Of a DNA stretch of 6,040 bases, positions 1 through 5,786 are shown one piece after another; position 1 is the stretch's first letter, and the number at the start of each line of letters is the position of its first letter. The notes beneath the pieces are model-generated. The model searched no databases and was not told where the DNA came from. It saw nothing but the letters and a program-made list of their open reading frames with translations. This stretch comes from Candidatus Latescibacterota bacterium (GTDB taxonomy: Bacteria; Krumholzibacteriota; Krumholzibacteriia; Krumholzibacteriales; WJIX01), in the NCBI GenBank assembly GCA_030643145.1, contig DAOWMJ010000129.1, positions 1-6,040 of the forward strand. The letters are read 5' to 3'. The translations under genes were made by a program, and so were the position numbers.

Positions 1-108
1 AACCCCGAGATAGCGGCTGAATTACTTAAGAAGGCTCAGAAGGAAATAGACAGACGCTGGAAGCTTTATGAAAATTGGGCTTCAATGCCGGGGAACGGTG
101 ACAAGTAG
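1..108 (+). CDS. C-terminal fragment, probably pyruvate:ferredoxin (flavodoxin) oxidoreductase
   Basis: Frame 1 is open from the left edge to a TAG at 106-108 and gives 35 residues, the end of a protein that starts outside the window. The tail reads NPEIAAELLKKAQKEIDRRW and then KLYENWASM, with a short polar end. An NPE-x-A-x-x-LL-x-x-AQK-x-x-x-x-RW-x-x-Y pattern is what I recall from the extreme C-terminus of single-chain pyruvate:ferredoxin oxidoreductases (NifJ/PorA type). These oxidise pyruvate with CoA to acetyl-CoA, CO2 and reduced ferredoxin in the cytoplasm. The call fits the acetyl-CoA genes next door, but it rests on a short helical tail with no cofactor motif visible. Any protein with an amphipathic C-terminal helix could look similar. 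That this is a real gene end is much surer than its identity, because a strong terminator follows about 85 bases downstream. Confidence 0.5.
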   Translation, partial: NPEIAAELLKKAQKEIDRRWKLYENWASMPGNGDK

Positions 109-191
109 TCACCTGGTTACGGGAATTTTCAGAGATTGCAGAAAAAATAATTTTTAGAGAGTTTGAGTGTTTTGATAATTGTGAAAATTAA

Positions 192-223
192 AAAAGGCGC
201 CGTGTTTAATGCCGGCGCCTTTT
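192..223. terminator. Bidirectional intrinsic terminator between convergent genes
   Basis: A perfect 11-bp inverted repeat, AAAAGGCGCCG (192-202) and CGGCGCCTTTT (213-223), encloses a 10-base loop. The 7-bp core is all G/C, and A and T runs flank it. Read leftward, the hairpin ends in TTTTT followed by AATTTT, a good U-tract for the CitF-family gene. Read rightward it ends in TTTT, which serves the gene ending at 108. It lies between the two convergent stop codons, where a shared terminator is expected. Confidence 0.88.
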
Positions 224-251
224 CATTGATCAATTTTTAGTTGCGCTAATA

Positions 252-1856
252 TCAATCAGCAGGTTTGAATATTGTGTCGAGCAATGTGCCGTCACGCCAC
301 TCAATGGCTTCAACCGGAATGTCCGTCAGCTCCGGACGTAGTGGTGTCTTTCCATACACGGCGGCCTTTTTAGCGGCAAGTTCATACAGTTCTTCAATAG
401 TTACGATATCCAGATCAAACTTTTCAGCGTTCGAAGTGAGCGCGTCAATACGGTTTGATTTACTCTTTGGGTTAACGGCAATATAATCTTCTGTGACAAT
501 TACATCTATTACTTCTCCCGGGATAGATACAGTATATACATCTTCGACGATTTTTGGAAAGCCGAGATTCTTATCCTTTTTCCCGGTTGCGAGGGGCATG
601 AACATGATTGTGAGATCAGAGCCGGCAGCTACCCCCTGCGCGCCCCCTATTCCACCGACTATGCGGCCATTAGCACAGATGCTGTTGACATTAAATTTTG
701 TGTCGATTTCAAGAGCTGTAAGAACCGAAACATCGAGCATGTTAACAGTATTTTCTTTGTTTGCCATATCCTCATATTCACCAGTGGAAATCTCGTAATG
801 GTTGTGGTCATAAAGCATTGACTTTATTACTTTCTCCGAAGTTTCAAAGCATTGGCCGTGCAGAAGATTTTCTATAAGGCCAGCCTGCAGCATTTCTACG
901 TGAAGGGAGGTGCAGCCGCCAATGGCAAATCCGGCTTTGATCTTTTTCTGTTGCAGTATCTTTTTGATTTCGTCGAGTACTATCAATCCTGCCCCGGAGC
1001 CAACCTGGAAATTAAAGCCGTTAAATATGGTCTCGGCGGCCTGCATTACGCCGAGTACCTGCTTTGCGATTACTGAGTTGAATTTGTTTGTTCTTATTTT
1101 ATCAATATCCAGTGTTCCGGAACCTATTCCTGAACTATTACCTGGATTGTCAACCTTGATCACAAAATCGACATCAACCATCGAAAGTGAACGTGGAAAG
1201 AGATAATGGTCGGAAATCTCTCCGGCGAAAAGACAGACATTTTCTGCCCATAGGGTATCGGCCAGAAAGAGGCCAAGGGGGCCAATCAAGGAATCGGGGT
1301 TACCCATCAAACCATTCGCGTTTCCCCATTTGTCCGCTATCGGAACAGGACCGAAAGCTACTTTGACTTTTTCTTCGCCGGTATGAAACCTTCTTACACG
1401 GTTGCCGTGTCCATAGCGGTTTATAATCCAGGGGAGAAAATCCCCCGCCATTACATGTTTGCCCATCTCACGATAACAGCTCCCGGTGATCCCGGTGATA
1501 ATTCCGTCCTTGAAAGCTTCCGGCAGCCATGGAACACAATTGTCAAAAAAGGCGTTCCCTAGTATATGGATATCTTTTTTGCCCTTTTCCCTCAGTTTAT
1601 CTATAATCATTTTAAGGCATACATCTCCGAGTCGATAGTAGTGTGGATATGAAATTGTATCCCCGTCATCTATAAGTTCCATCACGTTGTCAAGTGTGGT
1701 AACCTTGCTTTTACCGGTATGCATGCTGGCTTTGCCGGGGCGCCCGGCGAGTGGGTCTCTATATTCGGGGTCGAAGGCTTCCTTAAAGGGTTTTTTCTTT
1801 CGGCCGTTAATTTCAGTGGGGACTCTTCTTCCTATCGCATTATGTATAAATTCCAT
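252..1856 (-). CDS. citF: Citrate lyase alpha subunit (CitF) family CoA-transferase, without its usual partners
   Basis: The 534-residue protein aligns along its length with citrate lyase alpha subunits. In citrate lyase this subunit (citrate CoA-transferase) exchanges the acetyl group on the acyl-carrier protein CitD for citrate, and CitE then cleaves citryl-ACP to oxaloacetate and acetyl-ACP. Landmarks are DKWGNANG (175-182), DFVIKVD (230-236), ALEIDTKFNVN (381-391), EDYIAVNP (456-463) and a C-terminal WRDGTLLDTIF (520-530). It is slightly longer than the roughly 510-residue E. coli protein, with a different basic N-terminus (NAIGRRVP near residue 6). The start is well set: AGGAGG lies 5 bases before the ATG. 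It is soluble, with no signal peptide. No citC, citD, citE, citG or citX lies beside it; it is divergent from acs and convergent with a probable PFOR gene. Several glycine-rich loops differ from E. coli as I recall it (GGAQGVAAGSD at 404-414, IGSGTLD at 244-250). Family membership is firm, but citrate as substrate is not. Another acyl-CoA or acyl-ACP transferase role is possible. Confidence 0.85.
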   Translation of the reverse strand: MEFIHNAIGRRVPTEINGRKKKPFKEAFDPEYRDPLAGRPGKASMHTGKSKVTTLDNVMELIDDGDTISYPHYYRLGDVCLKMIIDKLREKGKKDIHILGNAFFDNCVPWLPEAFKDGIITGITGSCYREMGKHVMAGDFLPWIINRYGHGNRVRRFHTGEEKVKVAFGPVPIADKWGNANGLMGNPDSLIGPLGLFLADTLWAENVCLFAGEISDHYLFPRSLSMVDVDFVIKVDNPGNSSGIGSGTLDIDKIRTNKFNSVIAKQVLGVMQAAETIFNGFNFQVGSGAGLIVLDEIKKILQQKKIKAGFAIGGCTSLHVEMLQAGLIENLLHGQCFETSEKVIKSMLYDHNHYEISTGEYEDMANKENTVNMLDVSVLTALEIDTKFNVNSICANGRIVGGIGGAQGVAAGSDLTIMFMPLATGKKDKNLGFPKIVEDVYTVSIPGEVIDVIVTEDYIAVNPKSKSNRIDALTSNAEKFDLDIVTIEELYELAAKKAAVYGKTPLRPELTDIPVEAIEWRDGTLLDTIFKPAD

Positions 1857-1908
1857 TATTTCCTCCTGATTGGGGCAATAAATTCGCCGAGCACAAAAAA
1901 TTCGTTAT

Positions 1909-1929
1909 AATATTTTTAAAACAAATATT
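1909..1929. repeat. Small inverted repeat AATATTT-N7-AAATATT over the citF -10 region
   Basis: Arms AATATTT (1909-1915) and AAATATT (1923-1929) are exact reverse complements around a 7-base spacer. The centre falls about where the leftward RNA polymerase would melt the DNA, so it could be an operator. The tract is nearly pure A/T, where such symmetry arises easily by chance, and it matches no operator consensus I know. Confidence 0.3.
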
Positions 1930-1941
1930 TTTTTGTGTCAA
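1913..1941 (-). promoter_or_regulatory. Probable sigma70-type promoter for the CitF-family gene
   Basis: On the minus strand a perfect TTGACA (1941-1936) is followed after 17 bases by TAAAAA (1918-1913), within a very AT-rich stretch. TATTAT (1912-1907) is a better hexamer but sits 23 bases away, too far for this -35. Transcription would start near 1906, leaving a leader of about 50 bases before the ATG. The -35 is strong. The -10 is uncertain. Confidence 0.5.
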
Positions 1942-1966
1942 GAAATGAAAATTGAAGGGCAAACTC

Positions 1967-1995
1967 TTGACATCCTGAAGTGGCGGCATTAATAT
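1967..1995 (+). promoter_or_regulatory. Strong sigma70-type promoter for acs
   Basis: TTGACA (1967-1972) and TAATAT (1990-1995) are separated by exactly 17 bases, a near-consensus housekeeping promoter. Transcription would start at about 2002, giving a leader of about 70 bases before the acs ATG. Its -35 lies 25 bases from the -35 of the oppositely directed citF promoter, so the two are back to back without overlapping. I see no clear CRP/FNR-like palindrome between them. Confidence 0.75.
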
Positions 1996-2072
1996 TATGG
2001 TTCTGGAATTGAGTTATCAGTAATGTAGCCAGTAAGAATCCATTTTTTCCACCACGTAATAGGAGGTACCTC

Positions 2073-4034
2073 ATGAGTGAGAAAAAGAAGACTATTACCT
2101 CATTGCTCGATGAAAAGCGGAAAATCGAGCCTCCCGAGGAGTTTTCGAGTAAGGCGTATATAAAGAGTCTCGATGAATATAAGGCGCTTTACAACAAATC
2201 AAAAGACGATCTTGAAGGTTTCTGGGCCGAGCAGGCAGAAGATCTGCTTCACTGGTCTAAACCCTGGGAAAAGGTTCTTGATTGGCAGCCTCCATTTGCC
2301 AAATGGTTCCAGGGCGGCAAACTGAATATCGCTTATAATTGTATAGATCGACATATTGAAAATGGTCGCGGGGACAAGAAGGCGATTATCTGGGAGGGAG
2401 AACCTAAAGATGACGAGATTGAATATACCTTTAGGGAACTTAAGGATGAAGTAAGCAAATTTGCAAATGTTCTAAAAAAACACGGTATACAAAAGGGTGA
2501 CAGGATTTGCCTTTATATGCCGATGATCCCGGAGCTTGCGATCGCTATGCTTGCCACTGTCAGGGTAGGCGCTATTCACACTATAGTATTCGGCGGTTTC
2601 AGCGCGGCATCACTTATGGATCGTATAAACGATGCCGAAGCAAAGATTCTTGTTACTTCGGATGGATCTTTCAGAAACGGCAAGGTTATTCCTTTGAAGA
2701 ACAACGCTGACAAAGCCCTCGATGGAACTTCCACAATCAGTAAGGTGATCGTTGTTCAGAGAACCAAGAATGATATTGAAATGGTTGATGGAAGAGATCT
2801 CTGGTGGCATGATGAAATGAAAGATGCCAGTACGGAATGTCCTGTAGAGGAGATGGACTCTGAAGATGTATCTTTTATTCTTTACACCAGCGGAACCACG
2901 GGTAAACCGAAGGGCGTAGTGCATACAACCGGCGGATACCTGCTTTACGCGACTCTTACATCCAAACTGGTTTTCGATATTAAGGATGACGATGTTTTCT
3001 GGTGTACCGCTGATATCGGATGGATTACCGGTCATTCCTATATCGTTTACGGGCCATTGAGCCTAGGAGCGACAACTATTATGTTTGAAGGTGTTCCAAA
3101 TTATCCGGAACCGGATCGTTTCTGGGATGTTGTAGAGAAGTACAAGGTGAATATTTTCTATACAGCTCCAACAGCAATCAGGGCTATCGCGAAGAGTGGA
3201 GACCAATGGCCTGAGAAGCACGATCTTTCATCCTTAAGATTGCTTGGAACCGTTGGTGAACCTATCAACCCCGAGGCCTGGATGTGGTACTATAATAAAA
3301 TCGGCGGCGGAAATTGTCCGATCGTCGATACATGGTGGCAGACAGAGACAGGCGGAATTATGATTACCCCTCTGCCCGGCGCTTATCCGCTAAAACCAGG
3401 ATCAGCTACTTTGCCGTTCCCCGGAATTTTCCCGAAAGTTGTCAGGGAGGATGGTTCCGAATGCGATGTTAATGAGGGCGGTTATCTGATTATCGATAGA
3501 CCATGGCCTGCAATGCTCAGAACGATTTGGGGGGATGCTGAAAGGTATAAACAGACTTATTTCAGCCGTTTTAAGGATGTTTATTTCACAGGTGATGGAG
3601 CGAGACAGGATGAAGACGGATATTTCTGGATCATGGGCCGTGTGGATGATGTTATTAATGTATCCGGTCACAGAATCGGCACCATGGAAGTCGAAAGCGC
3701 GCTTGTAAGTCACCGAAGCGTTGCTGAGGCGGCTGTTGTTCCGATGCCGCATGAAATAAAGGGTCAGGGCCTCTATGCTTTTGTTACCCTGCATGACGGG
3801 ATAGAGAAAACTGAGGAGCTTGTTCAGGAACTGAGAAAACATGTAAGTATAGAAATCGGTCCGATCGCGAAACCTGACAAGATTCAGTATGCGGACGCTC
3901 TTCCCAAGACCAGAAGCGGAAAGATTATGCGAAGGATTCTAAAGAGTATTGCTGAAGGCAAGACAGATATCGGCGATACAACAACACTTGCGGATCCTTC
4001 GGTTGTCGAGCATCTGTTAGAAGAACGTAAGTAG
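2073..4034 (+). CDS. acs: Acetyl-CoA synthetase (AMP-forming), EC 6.2.1.1
   Basis: The enzyme activates acetate with ATP to acetyl-AMP and passes the acetyl group to CoA. At 653 residues it matches the usual Acs length (652 in E. coli). The N-terminal ACS domain runs to about residue 100 (FWAEQAEDLLHW, LNIAYNCIDRH), then the AMP-binding domain and a mobile C-terminal domain. Visible motifs are the P-loop YTSGTTGKPKG (from 271) and DTWWQTETGG (419-428), whose W422 matches the Trp (414 in Salmonella Acs) that restricts the pocket to acetate. D508 in TGDG, and R523 and R534 in GRVDDVINVSGHR, match the ATP/adenylate ligands. The catalytic lysine K617 lies in PKTRSGKIMRR. That lysine is the acetylation site of Pat/GNAT control in other bacteria, so the motif allows such regulation. 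AGGAGG lies 6 bases before the ATG. The gene has its own promoter and a hairpin after it, so it is probably monocistronic. All key residues are intact. Propionate activation is less likely given the Trp. Confidence 0.97.
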   Translation: MSEKKKTITSLLDEKRKIEPPEEFSSKAYIKSLDEYKALYNKSKDDLEGFWAEQAEDLLHWSKPWEKVLDWQPPFAKWFQGGKLNIAYNCIDRHIENGRGDKKAIIWEGEPKDDEIEYTFRELKDEVSKFANVLKKHGIQKGDRICLYMPMIPELAIAMLATVRVGAIHTIVFGGFSAASLMDRINDAEAKILVTSDGSFRNGKVIPLKNNADKALDGTSTISKVIVVQRTKNDIEMVDGRDLWWHDEMKDASTECPVEEMDSEDVSFILYTSGTTGKPKGVVHTTGGYLLYATLTSKLVFDIKDDDVFWCTADIGWITGHSYIVYGPLSLGATTIMFEGVPNYPEPDRFWDVVEKYKVNIFYTAPTAIRAIAKSGDQWPEKHDLSSLRLLGTVGEPINPEAWMWYYNKIGGGNCPIVDTWWQTETGGIMITPLPGAYPLKPGSATLPFPGIFPKVVREDGSECDVNEGGYLIIDRPWPAMLRTIWGDAERYKQTYFSRFKDVYFTGDGARQDEDGYFWIMGRVDDVINVSGHRIGTMEVESALVSHRSVAEAAVVPMPHEIKGQGLYAFVTLHDGIEKTEELVQELRKHVSIEIGPIAKPDKIQYADALPKTRSGKIMRRILKSIAEGKTDIGDTTTLADPSVVEHLLEERK

Positions 4035-4059
4035 AAAATTTGTTAAACACGGATTTTTT

Positions 4060-4085
4060 AGGGAGGAAGCTTAGGCTTCCTCCCT
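4060..4085 (+). terminator. Hairpin after acs, probable terminator with a weak T tract
   Basis: AGGGAGGAAGC (4060-4070) and GCTTCCTCCCT (4075-4085) form a perfect 11-bp stem with a TTAG tetraloop, starting 26 bases after the acs stop. The sequence that follows, GTGTTGTTCTC, is T-rich but lacks a true T run. A T run (4054-4059) lies before the stem instead. An outer AACAC/GTGTT pairing (4046-4050 with 4086-4090) could extend the structure across an asymmetric bulge. A terminator or a 3'-end-protecting stem is most likely. Confidence 0.65.
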
Positions 4086-4090
4086 GTGTT

Positions 4091-4301
4091 GTTCTCGATA
4101 ATGCCATTCTTTTACCGATAATAATATATGCAAGTTGTTTTTCGGCAGTGTTATTATACGCAGATTAAAACGGACGATATTGGATCGTCGATCAGTCAAT
4201 CAGCTGCAAATCTTGCTATTCCTTAGTGAAGTAACTCTATTAACTTGTTTCCCTATTGCTGAAATACCGGCTTTGTGCGTTTGTCTGCGGTTTTCAAGCA
4301 A
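4091..4301. other. Intergenic stretch without a convincing gene
   Basis: Together with its flanks this is a gap of about 340 bases between acs and the mutase gene. The longest plus-strand ATG frame I found (ATG at 4128, 32 codons) has no ribosome binding site and a composition unlike the neighbours. The only structure noticed is a small dyad, GACGAT-N5-ATCGTC (4173-4189), overlapping the 11-base palindrome GATCGTCGATC (4183-4193). I see no tRNA fold, known riboswitch core or mobile-element end. Confidence 0.6.
4173..4193. repeat. Overlapping short palindromes in the acs-glmM gap
   Basis: GACGAT (4173-4178) and ATCGTC (4184-4189) are inverted around ATTGG. The second arm is also inside the perfect odd palindrome GATCGTCGATC (4183-4193). 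The two pairings are mutually exclusive. The site lies about 110 bases upstream of the predicted glmM -35, too far for a simple repressor operator but possible for an activator or small hairpin. No known consensus fits. Confidence 0.35.
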
Positions 4302-4330
4302 TTGACATAGATGATCATATTTATTACTCT
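4302..4330 (+). promoter_or_regulatory. Probable promoter of the glmM-glmS operon
   Basis: A perfect TTGACA (4302-4307) is followed after 17 bases by TACTCT (4325-4330), which keeps the TA...T core of a -10. TATTAC (4322-4327) is closer to consensus but only 14 bases from the -35. Transcription would begin near 4337, leaving about 38 bases before the TTG at 4375. The -35 is convincing and the -10 is weak. Confidence 0.5.
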
Positions 4331-4365
4331 TAAGCATTGTTTTGAGCGCTCTGGGAAGATATAAA

Positions 4366-4377
4366 GGAGACAGGTTG
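4366..4377 (+). promoter_or_regulatory. Ribosome binding site that sets a TTG start for glmM
   Basis: AAAGGAGA (GGAG at 4366-4369) lies 5 bases before a TTG at 4375-4377. The upstream in-frame TTG at 4342 has no Shine-Dalgarno sequence and sits almost on the predicted transcription start. The first in-frame ATG (4396) also has no good site before it and would leave almost nothing ahead of the SISGIRG motif. The TTG at 4375 is therefore preferred. Confidence 0.75.
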
Positions 4378-5721
4378 AAAATAGATAAATCGCTTATGAT
4401 AAGTATCTCCGGTATTCGAGGCCTCTTGGACGAGGGAATGAATCCGGAAACAGTATCGAGATTTACGGCAGCCTACGCGTTGGGATTAAAGATGGGACGT
4501 GTTATTGTTGGAAGAGATACTAGATCTTCTGGCCCTTATCTGATGTCCGCGGTCTTTTCATCCCTCAGGTTTATGGGGTTTGACGTTGTGGATCTGGGAA
4601 TTGTATCCACGCCGACGGTTGAGATAATGGTGAAGGAACTTAAAGCAGAAGGTGGAATAATTATTACGGCCAGTCATAACGGGCCGAGCTGGAATGCACT
4701 TAAATTTCTTGATAGTAATGGCGAGTTTCTTCCTCCTGAAGAAATTGATAGAATTAAGCAGCTCGTAGAGAGTGATAAACATCTATTTTCGGAACCTGAT
4801 TCATATGGAAAATATCAGAAGAATGACGATGGAAATATTATTCATATAGAAAAGATATTGAAACTTGATTGTTTGGATGTAGCGAAAATAGCGTCTTCGG
4901 GTATAAAGGCGGTTGTCGATTGTGTTAATGGGGCTGGAAGCAGAATTATTCCGTTGCTTCTGGAAAAACTTGGGGTGATTACTGTGGAGCTATATACAGA
5001 TATGAATGCGCCATTTCCCCATGTGCCGGAACCGACACCGGTCAATCTGACCGATCTAGCGCGTGCTGTAAGAGAAGAAAAAGCCGATATTGGATTCGCC
5101 TGTGATCCCGATGCTGACAGGCTTGTCCTGGTTGATGAGAATGGTTCTGTTTGCAGTGAGGAATTAACACTATCTCTTGCCGCCGAGTTTGTTTTGACCT
5201 CAAAAAGAGGGGCTGTTGTAACCAATCTTTCCACAACCCGTCTTATGGATGATCTTGCCGGGAATTATAAAGTGCCTCTTCACAGATCGAGTGTGGGAGA
5301 GGCGAATGTAATAGCATTGATGAAGGAGACAGATGCGGTTATCGGGGGTGAGGGAAATGGAGGGGTTATATACCCTGAAGTTCATTACGGACGTGACGCT
5401 ATGACCGGGATAGCTCTTATTCTTCAATTCTTGACCAATCAGGGTATCTCTCTCGGTGAAAAGCTGAAAAGAATGCCCCGGTACCACATTATGAAAGAAA
5501 AGCGTTCTTATGAAGGCGATTTTTCCGATCTGGCAAAGAAATCACGAAAATTATTTAGAGGTGAAGTAAATAGTATTGATGGCATAAGAATTGATATGAA
5601 TGAAGGATGGATACATTTGAGGATGTCAAATACGGAACCTGTAATAAGGGTTATTGCAGAAGCTCGTTCAGAGAAAGCAGTGAAGAATATTCTCCGGAAG
5701 GCTGACAAGTTATTTGAATAA
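4375..5721 (+). CDS. glmM: Phosphohexomutase of the archaeal/FCB type, probably phosphoglucosamine mutase (GlmM)
   Basis: This 448-residue alpha-D-phosphohexomutase (usual length about 445-460) most likely interconverts glucosamine-6-phosphate and glucosamine-1-phosphate for UDP-GlcNAc synthesis. All four family signatures are present: SISGIRG near the N-terminus; TASHN (98-102) with S100 as the phosphoserine; the metal loop DPDADR (244-249); the sugar loop GEGNGG (325-330); and the phosphate-binding RMSNTEP (416-422) with R425. SISGIRG and GEGNGG are the variant I know from archaeal and Bacteroidota/Chlorobiota enzymes, instead of FGTDGIRG and the GExSGH loop of classical GlmM. TASHN is followed by GPSWNALK where the usual residue is proline. 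The sequence alone does not separate phosphoglucosamine mutase from phosphomannomutase/phosphoglucomutase. The choice rests on glmS following 65 bases later on the same strand. It starts with TTG. No membrane segment or signal is seen. Confidence 0.85.
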   Translation: MKIDKSLMISISGIRGLLDEGMNPETVSRFTAAYALGLKMGRVIVGRDTRSSGPYLMSAVFSSLRFMGFDVVDLGIVSTPTVEIMVKELKAEGGIIITASHNGPSWNALKFLDSNGEFLPPEEIDRIKQLVESDKHLFSEPDSYGKYQKNDDGNIIHIEKILKLDCLDVAKIASSGIKAVVDCVNGAGSRIIPLLLEKLGVITVELYTDMNAPFPHVPEPTPVNLTDLARAVREEKADIGFACDPDADRLVLVDENGSVCSEELTLSLAAEFVLTSKRGAVVTNLSTTRLMDDLAGNYKVPLHRSSVGEANVIALMKETDAVIGGEGNGGVIYPEVHYGRDAMTGIALILQFLTNQGISLGEKLKRMPRYHIMKEKRSYEGDFSDLAKKSRKLFRGEVNSIDGIRIDMNEGWIHLRMSNTEPVIRVIAEARSEKAVKNILRKADKLFE

Positions 5722-5749
5722 AAGAAGAGGTGTGGATAGAATCAATCAT

Positions 5750-5766
5750 ACCTATAAGAAATAGGT
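5750..5766 (+). repeat. Small hairpin in the glmM-glmS spacer
   Basis: ACCTAT (5750-5755) and ATAGGT (5761-5766) are inverted around AAGAA, within the 65-base spacer and about 10 bases before the glmS ribosome binding site. A 6-bp stem without a strong T run is too weak to be called a terminator. It might tune translation or mark an RNA processing site. Chance is also plausible. Confidence 0.3.
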
Positions 5767-5786
5767 TTAAAGTTTAAGGAAGAACT

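Noticed and set aside
852..1206. Plus-strand open frames opposite the CitF-family gene.
   Set aside because: Low-complexity serine/proline/leucine translations antisense to a full-length conserved gene, without start signals.
1981..2000. A sigma54-like TGGC element just before the acs start region.
   Set aside because: The TGGC at 1981 lacks the correctly spaced GC-containing -12 element, while a near-perfect sigma70 promoter explains the same stretch.
2610..3035. Long minus-strand open frames inside acs (also 3402-3842) and opposite the mutase gene (4842-5234).
   Set aside because: They lie wholly within strongly conserved genes on the other strand, have no ribosome binding sites, and their translations look like no known family. 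They are antisense shadows.
4128..4226. A 32-codon plus-strand frame from ATG 4128 in the acs-glmM gap.
   Set aside because: It has no ribosome binding site and no recognisable motif, its composition is unlike the neighbours, and no promoter is clearly placed for it.
4342..4374. An 11-residue N-terminal extension of the mutase from the TTG at 4342.
   Set aside because: This start has no Shine-Dalgarno sequence and lies almost at the predicted transcription start. The TTG at 4375 has a well-spaced AAAGGAG and gives the usual family N-terminus.
5732..5764. A possible 10-codon leader peptide (GTG start) in the glmM-glmS spacer, ending inside the small hairpin.
   Set aside because: The AGAGG before it is only one base from the GTG, too close for a working ribosome binding site. 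There is no run of regulatory codons and no terminator hairpin to make an attenuator.
5722..5786. A glmS ribozyme or riboswitch upstream of glmS.
   Set aside because: The 65-base spacer is far shorter than the ribozyme core, and the gene directly upstream fills the rest of the space. Only a 6-bp stem is visible.
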